DNA of 64,000 bases, from positions 1,419,317-1,483,316 of the forward strand of contig CP067345.1 of NCBI GenBank assembly GCA_020641055.1. The letters run 5' to 3'. Position numbers and translations under genes: made by a program. The notes beneath the pieces were generated by a model. It made no database searches, was not told where the DNA came from, and saw only the letters and a program-made list of their open reading frames with translations. This DNA is from Clostridioides sp. ES-S-0010-02 (GTDB lineage: Bacteria; Bacillota; Clostridia; Peptostreptococcales; Peptostreptococcaceae). Each line of letters begins with the position of its first letter. Position 1 is the stretch's first letter. Positions 26,131 to 34,948 of this stretch are shown piece by piece.

Positions 26131-26183
26131 ATCCCCTTATTGCAATATAAGTAAAAGATTGCAGTAGGGGGATGTTTTATTTT
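26131..26183. terminator. Bidirectional terminator between leuS and ansB
   Basis: ATCCCC-TATTGCAAT arms (26131-26146 and 26158-26173) form a long stem flanked by AAATAAA and TTTTATTTT, serving the convergent genes on both sides. Confidence 0.75.
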
Positions 26184-26230
26184 AAACTCTATGATATAAT
26201 TTATTTTAAATTCTAAACTCTATAATATAA

Positions 26231-27226
26231 TTAACAATAGATTCCTTTTTCAAAGAAGTCTTTGATTTCATCAATATTATTAGTCTTTCCAAGAGCTAAA
26301 ATAAGTTTTATTCTAGCTTTTTGACCTGGAAGGTCTCCACCAAATATACATCCTATATTTTTTAAGTCTCTACCAGAACCAAAGTAACCATAACTATCAA
26401 ATACTCTACCTGAATGGCATCTAGAAACTATAACAACAGGAAGTCCTTTTTCCCTTGCATATTCAACGCCAGAAAGCATTAGAGGAGGAATATTGCCTCT
26501 ACCCATAGCTTCAATAACTATACCTTTATATCCACTATCAACAGCAAATCTTATAAACTCTGCATCTTCTCCAACATATGCTTTAAATAGTGCAACTTTA
26601 GATTCTACTTTATCAGTATCTATAATGGTTCTATTTACAATATCTCTCGTAAGAACAAGTTCGTTACAGTCGATTATTCCCAATGGACCACTAGTTAAAG
26701 ATTTAAATGTATTTAAAGAAAGTGTATTTGTTTTAGTAGCTTCAGAAGCCAATAGCACTTCGTTGTTTAAAACTACAAGAACTCCTTTACCCATAGCATC
26801 TTTAGATACGGCAGTACAAACTGATGCAGATAAATTGCTTGAACCATCATAGCCAAGTTCAGAGCTACTTCTCATAGCACCTGTAACTATTACAGGTTTA
26901 ATATTATCAATTGTAAGGTCTAGAAAATAAGCAGTTTCTTCTAAACTATCAGTACCATGTGTTATTACAACTCCTGTGATATCTTTTCTTGCTAATAAAT
27001 CATTTACATAATTTTTTAATTCCATCATTCTACAAGGTGTTATGTGAGGTCCTGGAATTTCATCAAAATTAAAAACTTCAACATCTGCAACTTTATCAAT
27101 ATTAGTGACCATAGATAATATTTGTTCCCCAGATAAAGTTGGTATAGCAGCACCTACTTTATCATCTACTGTCATAGATATAGTTCCACCAGTAAAGACT
27201 ATGGCAACTTTTTTCTTAATACTCAT
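26231..27226 (-). CDS. ansB: L-asparaginase
   Basis: A 331-residue asparaginase/glutaminase family enzyme. The catalytic threonines are visible: T12 in FTGGTIS and T92-D93 in VITHGTDSLEE. No signal peptide is seen, so it should act in the cytoplasm, releasing ammonia from asparagine to give aspartate. Aspartate 4-decarboxylase is encoded 120 bases upstream on the same strand, so together they would turn asparagine into alanine, CO2 and ammonia. The spacer holds a possible promoter (TTGATATAAT region on the minus strand), so ansB may also be expressed separately. Confidence 0.93.
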   Translation of the reverse strand: MSIKKKVAIVFTGGTISMTVDDKVGAAIPTLSGEQILSMVTNIDKVADVEVFNFDEIPGPHITPCRMMELKNYVNDLLARKDITGVVITHGTDSLEETAYFLDLTIDNIKPVIVTGAMRSSSELGYDGSSNLSASVCTAVSKDAMGKGVLVVLNNEVLLASEATKTNTLSLNTFKSLTSGPLGIIDCNELVLTRDIVNRTIIDTDKVESKVALFKAYVGEDAEFIRFAVDSGYKGIVIEAMGRGNIPPLMLSGVEYAREKGLPVVIVSRCHSGRVFDSYGYFGSGRDLKNIGCIFGGDLPGQKARIKLILALGKTNNIDEIKDFFEKGIYC

Positions 27227-27346
27227 AATATTCTCTGCCTTTCACAAATAAAATTTATAATTCCGATAGGATTATATCAAAAAAAATTATTTAGGTCTAT
27301 ATAAATCCTTTTATTCACATAATTTAGACATTTCAGTGTAATAGGA

Positions 27347-28975
27347 TTATTTTTTTGTTTTTTCCCATTCAGCAATATAGCTATTCAATATTTCTCTTAT
27401 TGCTTTCCCTATTTTAGTGTAGGCTTCATCATATAGATTTGCTAAAGATATTCTAATTGACCATTCAGGTCCATAGAATCCATTTCCACTAAGTAAGACT
27501 ACTGAATAATCATTAGCCAATCTATAAAGTATATCTACTGGAGAGGCATTCTTACTTATAAATTTGAATAAATCTTCTCCATAGTTTATTTTAGCCCATT
27601 CTTCAATATCAAATTGAGTATAATATGCAGCATTATTTTTACTTTTATTAACTGGAAGCTCTAAAGCTTCAAACAATAGTTTTTGACGTCTATGACATAT
27701 ACTCATATTAAGTTTTTTGTAAGCATCAACTTTATCAATTAATGCAAAGGCAGAGAAAAATGACATTTGAACTTGTTGTGGAGTTGAAAGACCAGCAGTA
27801 TGATTAAGAGCAACAAGTCTACTATCAGCAACAACTCTTTCCATAAATGAAAGACTAGAAGGATTAAGACTCATATCACTGTAACGCTTATCTACTGATT
27901 TCTTCAATTCTCCAGTTAAATCATTTATTTTTTTATCAAAAACATTCTTTTTATGAAGAGCGAATGTACCAAGTCTCCATCCTGTAACTCCAAAATATTT
28001 TGAATAAGAATAAACTCCAACAGTGTTATAAGGAAGTTTTGACATTAATGATGAGAAATCTTCTACAAAAGTCCCATATACATCATCTGATATTATCATT
28101 AAATCCTTATTATAATTTTCAATTACATCTATTAGATTATTACAAGATGTCTCATCCATAGCTATAGATGCAGGGTTGTTAGGATTAACAACAAATAAAG
28201 CTTTAATAGAATTGTCACGAAGCTTTTCTAATTCTTTTTTAGTATACTGCCATGTATGAGCACCTTTTTCATCAACTGCATTTGCGTTTATGTTTACAAC
28301 TTTAAAATCATAGCGAGGAAGATTAGGTATCTCAAGATAAGGTGTAAATATAGGAGTCATTAAAGCTACTGTATCGCCTTTTTTTAGAAGTTCATTTGCC
28401 ATTAATGAATCAAATATATAACACATAGCAGCTGTAGCACCTTCAACAGCGAATATTTCTACATCACCATATTTACTTGATATATCATATTTCATTTCTT
28501 GAACTAAATAATCATGCACTATTTTTTCCATATGAGGCAACATTCTATCTGGAAGTGGATAATTATCACCAATAATCCCATCAGCTAGTTCATGAACAAA
28601 TTCATCGCCATCGAATCCAAGTTCATTTATACCAAAATTTATAATATCTCTAGCTAAGTATGCTCCAGGCATATCTATATTTTCATTTATATATTTAAAG
28701 AATCTTTCCTTAATGCCCTTTTTTTGAGGCATACCAGCTAAATGTCCTAAATCCCAATTAGAACGTGTTTCAGTAATCGCAAAATGACCAAAAGTGAAAA
28801 AAGCTTCTCTAGCAGTTGAACAAGTCCAATTTGGATTTCCACGACCTGCATCAAGCAGTTCTCTATGATTTTCATTTGCAGTATGTTTCGCAATATCTAT
28901 TAATTTGTCCTTAAATTCAAAAGGACTTATTTTTCCATATATGTTTTTGATTTCTTTATAAGTATTATTTTTCAT
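27347..28975 (-). CDS. asdA: Aspartate 4-decarboxylase / aspartate aminotransferase
   Basis: A 542-residue PLP enzyme, about 130 residues longer than ordinary aminotransferases, as expected for aspartate beta-decarboxylase. The N-terminus holds the family text ELLDAGRGNPNW; PNNPAS and ISDDVYG contact PLP, and K326 in YSYSKYFGVTGWRLG is the PLP lysine. It converts aspartate to alanine and CO2 and can transaminate. Coupled with an aspartate/alanine exchanger this reaction can generate proton motive force in other bacteria; no such exchanger is in the window. The start has a strong AAGGAGG. ansB lies downstream. Confidence 0.92.
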   Translation of the reverse strand: MKNNTYKEIKNIYGKISPFEFKDKLIDIAKHTANENHRELLDAGRGNPNWTCSTAREAFFTFGHFAITETRSNWDLGHLAGMPQKKGIKERFFKYINENIDMPGAYLARDIINFGINELGFDGDEFVHELADGIIGDNYPLPDRMLPHMEKIVHDYLVQEMKYDISSKYGDVEIFAVEGATAAMCYIFDSLMANELLKKGDTVALMTPIFTPYLEIPNLPRYDFKVVNINANAVDEKGAHTWQYTKKELEKLRDNSIKALFVVNPNNPASIAMDETSCNNLIDVIENYNKDLMIISDDVYGTFVEDFSSLMSKLPYNTVGVYSYSKYFGVTGWRLGTFALHKKNVFDKKINDLTGELKKSVDKRYSDMSLNPSSLSFMERVVADSRLVALNHTAGLSTPQQVQMSFFSAFALIDKVDAYKKLNMSICHRRQKLLFEALELPVNKSKNNAAYYTQFDIEEWAKINYGEDLFKFISKNASPVDILYRLANDYSVVLLSGNGFYGPEWSIRISLANLYDEAYTKIGKAIREILNSYIAEWEKTKK

Positions 28976-29628
28976 GTTTAATTCCTCCTTATGTAATAAG
29001 TTTCACATTTTTATAATAAAATAAACAAGTTCCTAAAATGATTATACTTTAATTATAATAGGTTTATAGAAAAAGTAAAGTATAAAATTAAAATAATAAC
29101 TCTATTTAGCTTTATAAAATGTATGTTAAAAGATAAAATACCTTTTAATAAAAAATGATTACTATATAAAATAAAACTCTAATTTAACTTGCATTTTATT
29201 TTTTTTGTTATATTTGTTGTAAAAGGTACAGTTTTATTATTATGAAAATGTGTAAAATAAAACTTTTTTTATTTAATGTTGTTTATAAAAATATTTTAGG
29301 TTAGATGTGGTAATATTAATGTTATTAAAGAGAATAAAAAAACAATTTTTAATTAAGTAAAATAATATAAATATAAATTTTAATAAAAATAATAAAGAAT
29401 AAACTGTTATTTTGATAAAAATGTAAAAATTATTTTAATATTATCATTTAGCGTAATCTAACTTAATTGAATAGATGTGTTTATTGTATTCAATTGTTGT
29501 ATTTTTAGTTTTTTTGTGATTAATTAAAAAATTATAAAAATCGTTTACATGTTGATTTTTAAAAAAAAAAGATATAGAATTATATAGAAAGTAATAAATA
29601 AAAATTGGATTTACGGGAGTGGAATAAA
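28976..29628. other. 653-base AT-rich spacer between divergent asdA and threonine deaminase genes
   Basis: No ORF with a ribosome site is visible. The asdA promoter probably lies near 29035-29060 on the minus strand, where TATAAT-like sequences occur. A perfect 9-base inverted repeat, AATTGAATA (29465-29473) and TATTCAATT (29487-29495), lies about 135 bases before the threonine deaminase start and could be an operator or leader hairpin. The length suggests complex regulation. Confidence 0.45.
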
Positions 29629-30846
29629 ATGATAAATGTTACCTTAACAGATGTGAAAGAAGCTAGAGAGACCATTAAAGACATAGTTAAAAAAACTGAT
29701 TTACTTGAAAGCGTTAAACTTAGCGAAAAAACAGGAGCGAATGTTTTCTATAAATGTGAAAACCTTCAAAAAACAGGGTCTTTTAAATTAAGAGGAGCTT
29801 GTAATAAAATAGCAAGTTTAACCGATGAAGAAAAAGCAAGTGGAGTAATAGCTTCAAGTGCAGGAAATCATGCACAAGGTGTCGCATTAGGCGCAAAAAT
29901 GACTGGTATAAAATCTACAATAGTAATGCCAGCAACGGCACCATTGGCAAAAGTTAGTGCAACTAAAGGTTATGGAGCAGAAGTAGTTTTAAATGGTGCA
30001 GTTTATGATGATGCATATGCAAAAGCTGTTGAAATACAAAAAGAAACAGGAGCAACTTTCTTACATCCATTCAATGATAAATATGTTATAGCAGGGCAAG
30101 GAACTATATCTCTTGAAATTTTCGAACAATTAAATAATAAGGTTGATACTATACTATGCCCAGTTGGTGGTGGAGGAATAATATCTGGTGTTGCTGTTGC
30201 AGCAAAGGCATTAAATCCTAATGTAAAAATAGTTGGTGTTCAAACTGCAAATATACCTTCAATGAAAGAGTCAATTAAAAACGGAAAAGTAACAACAGCA
30301 TTTAATGATAGTACAATAGCTGATGGTATAGCTGTTAAAACTCCTGGAGACTTAACTTTTGAAATAATAAATGAATTAGTTGATGAAATAGTAGTAGTTG
30401 AAGAAATAGAAATAGCTGAATCAATATTATTTATGATGGAAAGTCAAAAGATAGTTTCAGAAGGTGCAGGGGCTGTGTGTACAGCTGCAATATTAAGTGG
30501 TAAATATGCACCAGCAAAAGATGAAAACGTAGTGTGTATAATATCTGGTGGTAATATAGATATAAATACATTATATAGAATAATAGGTGTTGCTCTAGCT
30601 AAAGAAGGAAGAAGATATTCATTTAGTACAATTATGGAAGATAAGCCAGGAAACTTTGCTGAATTAACTAGAATAATAAGTGAGAATGGTGGAAATATTT
30701 TAAGTGCTAATCAAGGTAAATTATCAGCAGGTGAAGCTCTAGGAAAACAAAGTGCGGAATTTATATTAGAAACAATAGATTATGACCATATAGCAAAAAT
30801 AAAGAACGCAATAGAAGAAAAAGGTTTTAAAATTATAGAATTATAA
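29629..30846 (+). CDS. tdcB: Threonine ammonia-lyase (threonine deaminase) with ACT domain
   Basis: A 405-residue fold-type II PLP enzyme. The start is ATG 29629 (MINVTLTDVKEAR) after GGGAGTGG; the TTG at 29605 is less likely. K53 in KTGSFKLRGA forms the PLP Schiff base and CPVGGGGIISG is the phosphate loop. Residues about 325-400 form an ACT-like regulatory domain (SFSTIMEDKPGNFAELTRII). This length, with a single ACT domain, matches catabolic-type enzymes. It makes 2-oxobutyrate and ammonia from threonine; a RidA protein gene follows after 93 bases and would remove the reactive enamine/imine product. Confidence 0.92.
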   Translation: MINVTLTDVKEARETIKDIVKKTDLLESVKLSEKTGANVFYKCENLQKTGSFKLRGACNKIASLTDEEKASGVIASSAGNHAQGVALGAKMTGIKSTIVMPATAPLAKVSATKGYGAEVVLNGAVYDDAYAKAVEIQKETGATFLHPFNDKYVIAGQGTISLEIFEQLNNKVDTILCPVGGGGIISGVAVAAKALNPNVKIVGVQTANIPSMKESIKNGKVTTAFNDSTIADGIAVKTPGDLTFEIINELVDEIVVVEEIEIAESILFMMESQKIVSEGAGAVCTAAILSGKYAPAKDENVVCIISGGNIDINTLYRIIGVALAKEGRRYSFSTIMEDKPGNFAELTRIISENGGNILSANQGKLSAGEALGKQSAEFILETIDYDHIAKIKNAIEEKGFKIIEL

Positions 30847-30939
30847 TAAAAGTGTATATAATATACAAGAAAAATAGTATAATAGTGTATGAAGATACAT
30901 TTTATGTATAGTAGATTAACCAATTAGGAGGATTTTAAT

Positions 30940-31320
30940 ATGAAACATGAAGTATTACATACTAATGATGCACCAGCAGCGTTAGGACCATATTCTCAAG
31001 CTATAAAAGCTGGAAACTTATTATTTGTATCTGGACAAGTTCCACTTGTGCCAGAAACTATGGAAGTAGTTGAAGGAGATGTACAAGCTCAAACTGCTCA
31101 ATCTCTAAAAAATCTTAAAGCAATATTAGCTGAAAGTGGAGCTGATTTTTCAAATGTAGTTAAAACTACAGTATTTATAAAAGATATGAATGAATTTGGG
31201 GCTATAAACGAAGTTTATGCTGAGTATTTTGGAGAAAATAAACCAGCAAGAGCTTGTGTAGAAGTTGCTAGATTACCAAAAGACGTTAAAGTTGAAATAG
31301 AAGTAATAGCTGTATTATAA
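30940..31320 (+). CDS. ridA: RidA family enamine/imine deaminase (TdcF-like)
   Basis: A 126-residue RidA/YjgF/UK114 protein. Typical text: [23 protein letters not shown], the glutamine/alanine-rich [30 protein letters not shown], and the C-terminal [24 protein letters not shown] with the conserved arginine and glutamate. These trimeric proteins speed up hydrolysis of 2-aminoacrylate and 2-aminocrotonate released by PLP dehydratases. Its place directly after threonine deaminase matches this role, as in tdc loci. A strong terminator follows. Confidence 0.93.
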   Translation: MKHEVLHTNDAPAALGPYSQAIKAGNLLFVSGQVPLVPETMEVVEGDVQAQTAQSLKNLKAILAESGADFSNVVKTTVFIKDMNEFGAINEVYAEYFGENKPARACVEVARLPKDVKVEIEVIAVL

Positions 31321-31342
31321 GATTACAATATTTTTCAAACTG

Positions 31343-31390
31343 AAAAAAAGAGATGTTTTAAGATTTTAATCTTAAAACATCTCTTTTTTT
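31343..31390. terminator. Strong bidirectional terminator
   Basis: GAGATGTTTTAAGATT (31350-31365) is perfectly complementary to 31368-31383, flanked by seven A on the left and seven T on the right. It ends both ridA and the convergent MFS gene. Confidence 0.9.
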
Positions 31391-31393
31391 ATT

Positions 31394-32803
31394 TTAACTT
31401 CTAACAGTTTGTCGCTCTTTTATAAAACATATTGATACAATTAATCCAATAAATGCAAGTGTAGCTGCTATTGAAAATGCTACATCTATTCCATGGATAT
31501 TAGACAGGATAGCTGAACTCATGTGAGCTTTTTTAGTAGCAGTTGTCATTATAGTAATAAGTACAGCAGAGCCTATAGCACCAGATATTTGACGAAGTGT
31601 ACTATTAATTGCTGTAGCATGAGATATAAGTTCTCTATCTAGTGTTTTAATTCCCCATGTAGTTAATGGCATTAGAACCATTGAAATACCAATCATACGA
31701 ATACAATACATTAATGATATATGAATTAAAGATGTATCTTTGCCTAAAAATGCAAAAGATAAAGTTCCTAAAAATAAGCATCCAGTTCCTAATATTGATA
31801 GAGCGTGAGGACCATATTTATCTAGGTGACGTCCTGCGACTGGATTTAATGCAACCATTAGTATAGCACCAGGCATCATTAAAGAACCTGAAGCAAGTGC
31901 AGAGAATCCCCTTACAGATTGAATATATAGAGGTATCATTAATGTAGCAGACATCATTGAAGCATATACAATCATAATTAATAATGTAGAAATAAGAAAT
32001 GGTTTATTTTTAAAAACTCTTAGTTCTAAGAATGGTTCTTTAGATTTTAATTGACGCCATGTAAACAAAATTAATGATACAATTCCTAATATTATTGGTA
32101 GATATGTTGCACTATTAGTCCAGCCATAATTACCTTGATTAGTAAACCCAATCAATAAACCACCAAAACCTAAAGAAGATAGTATTATTGAAGGTATATC
32201 CAGTTTTAGTTTCTGAGCTTCTCCAACATTTTTTAATAATATAAATGAAAGTATAACATCTAATATAGCTATAGGTGAAAGAAGCAAAAATAAACTATGC
32301 CAACCAAATGAATCTACTAACCATCCAGATAAAGTTGGTCCTATTGCTGGAGCAAATCCCACTGTAATACCAACTAGACTCATAGCTGTACCACGTTTTT
32401 CTATAGGACATAAATATAATATAATAACTTGTAAAAGTGGCATTAAAGAGCCAGAACCTACTGCTTGTAACACACGAGCAATCAACATAGTTGAAAAATC
32501 ACGAGAGAAAAGTGCAATAACACATCCTAAAGAAAAGATAGTCATTGATGTAATAAATAATTTTCGAGTACTAAATCTATTTATCAAGTAAGCTGTTGTA
32601 GGAATAATGATACCTGCAATAAGTAGATAAATCGTAGTTAACCACTGACCAACATCAGCAGTAATTTTAAAATCTGACATTATATTGGGAAGTGCAGTTG
32701 CCAGTAATGTTTGACTAAGAGAGCTTATAAAAGCACCAGTCATTACGATTGCTATTATCAAATTTCCTTTTTTATTGTTTTTGCTATTACTTTGTATTTC
32801 CAT
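31394..32803 (-). CDS. MFS drug efflux transporter (EmrB/QacA, DHA2 family)
   Basis: A 469-residue membrane protein with about 14 predicted TM helices, the DHA2 pattern. Family text is present: motif A-like YLLIAGIIIPTTAYLINRFSTRKLF, motif C GFAPAIGPTLSGWLVD, and RVLQAVGSGSLMPLLQ. These export lipophilic drugs by proton antiport. The TetR-family regulator gene ends only 3 bases upstream, and the SD (GGAGACG) sits in that gap and the regulator's last codons, so the two are co-transcribed and probably co-regulated. Confidence 0.9.
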   Translation of the reverse strand: MEIQSNSKNNKKGNLIIAIVMTGAFISSLSQTLLATALPNIMSDFKITADVGQWLTTIYLLIAGIIIPTTAYLINRFSTRKLFITSMTIFSLGCVIALFSRDFSTMLIARVLQAVGSGSLMPLLQVIILYLCPIEKRGTAMSLVGITVGFAPAIGPTLSGWLVDSFGWHSLFLLLSPIAILDVILSFILLKNVGEAQKLKLDIPSIILSSLGFGGLLIGFTNQGNYGWTNSATYLPIILGIVSLILFTWRQLKSKEPFLELRVFKNKPFLISTLLIMIVYASMMSATLMIPLYIQSVRGFSALASGSLMMPGAILMVALNPVAGRHLDKYGPHALSILGTGCLFLGTLSFAFLGKDTSLIHISLMYCIRMIGISMVLMPLTTWGIKTLDRELISHATAINSTLRQISGAIGSAVLITIMTTATKKAHMSSAILSNIHGIDVAFSIAATLAFIGLIVSICFIKERQTVRS

Positions 32804-32806
32804 AGT

Positions 32807-33715
32807 TTATAACGTCTCCTTTTTTAATTGATTTTTAATACTATTCAATAAAAGTACTTTTGGTCTCAAAATGTCTTCTTTTTCTAGATATGTAATCATT
32901 GCATCCATAATTAAAGAATCATATAGTTGATTTTTTCCTTCTTCATATAATTTTTTTGATGCTTCTAGTAACTTAGGGTTTTCAACAAGAGAAGTGTTTG
33001 TTTTGATTAGCTCTTCTATATCCTCTATTGTTTTAAAAAATAATGATTTACTATAAAGAGAAGAATAAGCTTCATCTTCTTGTTCATATAAAAACATTGA
33101 TTTTTCAATTAAAGGATTTAGGTTATCCGCATTTTCTACAACTAAATCAAGCATTTGTATAGTAAATTCAGCAATAAAGTATACATTTATTTCTCTTTTT
33201 TGTATATGAATAATATATGTAAACTGGTGAATTAGAGCATCTAGTAAGAAAACTAAATCAAATAGAATGTTTTCTATTTTGTCGCCATAATTATCAAATA
33301 AACTCAGCTTATATTCATTTAATAAATTAGCTCGAGATTTTTTTTGTAACTTACTTGTCGTTTTACGTTGCACTTCAGAAAAATTTTCCCTAACATAAGT
33401 ATTTATAGTAGTTCTAGAAAAAATATTTCCCCATACAGCTATTATTTTTCTTTTTAATTTTTCAGATGGATGAATATCATTGTTTTCATTAATAGAATGT
33501 ATAATTTCTAAAAATTTTTCGTCATAATAATTAATTATTTCACAGATAAAACTTTCTTTAGTTTCAAAATGTTTGTAAAAAGTAGCTTTAGACATTTTAC
33601 ATTCTTTTACAATATCTAGTATTGAAGTATTTTGAAAACCTTTTTGGTCAAAGATTCTTTGAGCAATAGTTATAATAAATTTTTGTTTGTCAGTCAATTG
33701 GCTATCTCCTTTCAT
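32807..33715 (-). CDS. TetR-family transcriptional regulator of the MFS pump
   Basis: A 302-residue protein, long for the family. The N-terminal HTH (residues about 10-56: IITIAQRIFDQKGFQNTSILDIVKECKMSKATFYKHFETKESFI) is canonical TetR. The large C-terminal part, over 240 residues, is a ligand-binding region with no motif I recognise. It is followed by the MFS transporter. A palindrome 12 bases before its start codon is a good candidate operator, so self-repression relieved by a pump substrate is likely. Confidence 0.9.
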   Translation of the reverse strand: MKGDSQLTDKQKFIITIAQRIFDQKGFQNTSILDIVKECKMSKATFYKHFETKESFICEIINYYDEKFLEIIHSINENNDIHPSEKLKRKIIAVWGNIFSRTTINTYVRENFSEVQRKTTSKLQKKSRANLLNEYKLSLFDNYGDKIENILFDLVFLLDALIHQFTYIIHIQKREINVYFIAEFTIQMLDLVVENADNLNPLIEKSMFLYEQEDEAYSSLYSKSLFFKTIEDIEELIKTNTSLVENPKLLEASKKLYEEGKNQLYDSLIMDAMITYLEKEDILRPKVLLLNSIKNQLKKETL

Positions 33716-33726
33716 GTAAAAACGAT

Positions 33727-33790
33727 AAGTACTAAGTAGTACTTTAAAGTTTCCATAAATACATTATACATCATTTGGAAAAAAAATCAA
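33727..33790 (-). promoter_or_regulatory. TetR operator and promoter
   Basis: An 18-base inverted repeat AAGTACT-AAGT-AGTACTT (33727-33744) lies just after a minus-strand promoter: TTGATT (33790-33785), 16-base spacer, TATAAT (33768-33763). A repressor on this site would block the start of transcription of the regulator-pump operon. Confidence 0.6.
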
Positions 33791-33975
33791 TATCTGGACC
33801 TGTGATATAAAAAAATTGAAAAAATATTGTTAGTTTTAGTAACATAAAGAAGAATTTAAGAGTTTCTTAAGAATTGTTTAAAGAATTTGCAATAAATTAA
33901 TGATATGATTATACTATGAAGTAAAATGTCTTTAAATTTTTTAGATATTAAATCTAAATTATGGGGGTGCAGTAT

Positions 33976-34623
33976 ATGAAAAAGAAAAGAGGCTTGATTA
34001 TAGTTTTTGCATTTTTTCTAGTTTTCGCAAAAATGTTTATTAATATATCTAGTGGAGAAAATAAAATCATGGCATATGAAATAAGTAAGTATAGAAAAGG
34101 TGTGAACGTTTTATCAATAAATAATATTGTAGTAGCAAACAAAAAGTATAGCTTACCTGAAGACTATTCTCCACAAGAAAGTAATGAAGCAAAAGATGCT
34201 TTTTATAAAATGAATAAAGAGGCTCAAAAAGCAGGATTAAATCTAAAAGCCTTCAGTACATATAGAAGTTATAAATATCAAGAGAAATTATTTAACTCAT
34301 ATGCAGAAAAACATGGTGAGAAGGAAGCAAACAGATTTTCAGCTAAGCCAGGAGAAAGTGAACATCAAACTGGACTTGCATTTGATATTGGAGGAGACGA
34401 CCAATCTTGTTGGGCAAATAAAAAATTTAATAATACAAAAGAAGCTAAGTGGCTGTACGAAAATGCATATAAGTATGGATTTATACTTAGATATCCAGAG
34501 GGAAAAGAAAGCATAACAGGATACATGTATGAATCATGGCACTATAGATATGTTGGAACTGAACACAGTAAAAACTTTGCAATGAACAATCTAACACTAG
34601 AAGAATATTTACATATAGATTAA
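33976..34623 (+). CDS. D-alanyl-D-alanine carboxypeptidase, VanY/M15B family
   Basis: A 215-residue protein with a signal anchor (about residues 5-25). The start is ATG 33976; the earlier ATG at 33961 overlaps the GGGGGTG SD. The M15 zinc site is complete: H130 and D137 in SEHQTGLAFDIGG, E186 and H189 in ESWHYRYVG. STYRSYKYQ is the other family block. Such enzymes trim the terminal D-alanine of peptidoglycan stem peptides outside the membrane. It stands alone, with no van resistance genes near it, so it is probably housekeeping. Confidence 0.9.
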   Translation: MKKKRGLIIVFAFFLVFAKMFINISSGENKIMAYEISKYRKGVNVLSINNIVVANKKYSLPEDYSPQESNEAKDAFYKMNKEAQKAGLNLKAFSTYRSYKYQEKLFNSYAEKHGEKEANRFSAKPGESEHQTGLAFDIGGDDQSCWANKKFNNTKEAKWLYENAYKYGFILRYPEGKESITGYMYESWHYRYVGTEHSKNFAMNNLTLEEYLHID

Positions 34624-34663
34624 TCCATAATTTGTTAAATTTAGGTTAAAATAAAAAATAATC

Positions 34664-34693
34664 TAGACTATTAATTATGTAAGGTGTTATAAT
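34664..34693 (+). promoter_or_regulatory. Promoter of the riboswitch-ATPase transcript
   Basis: TAGACT (34664-34669), 18-base spacer, TATAAT (34688-34693). Transcription would start near 34700, just before the riboswitch. Confidence 0.65.
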
Positions 34694-34710
34694 GTAAATA
34701 CAATTAAAGA

Positions 34711-34855
34711 TAACTACTCGAAGGGGAGTAGCTTACACGAAAGTGGTAATTAATCGTCAGGACAGTAGAGATACTCGGTTAATTAACAAGGAATTCCTTG
34801 ATAGCAAGACCTTCAAAATAAGCATTAAGTATGTTTGTTTTGGGGTCTTTTTTTA
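34711..34855 (+). ncRNA. yybP-ykoY (manganese) riboswitch with terminator
   Basis: The leader carries the hallmark GGGGAGTAGC (34723-34732) early on and AGCAAGACCTT near its 3' end (34803-34813), with intervening paired segments, as in yybP-ykoY RNAs that sense Mn2+. A terminator hairpin (AAGACC...CAAAA pairing with TTTTG.GGTCTT, about 34806-34848) and a T-run follow. AATTCCTTGA (34792-34801) can pair with TCAAGGAATT (34857-34866), giving a competing fold. Mn2+ binding would favour read-through into the ATPase gene. Confidence 0.85.
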
Positions 34856-34948
34856 TTCAAGGAATTTTTTATTTAAAAAATTTAAAATTTCAAGTATACA
34901 TAAGAGTCCCCAAACATAAAATAAATTTATTAAAGAGGAGGGCAACAA

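Noticed and set aside
33976-34623. Glycopeptide resistance function for the VanY-type enzyme
   Set aside because: No vanH, vanA/B-type ligase, vanX or vanRS gene is near, so resistance is not supported.
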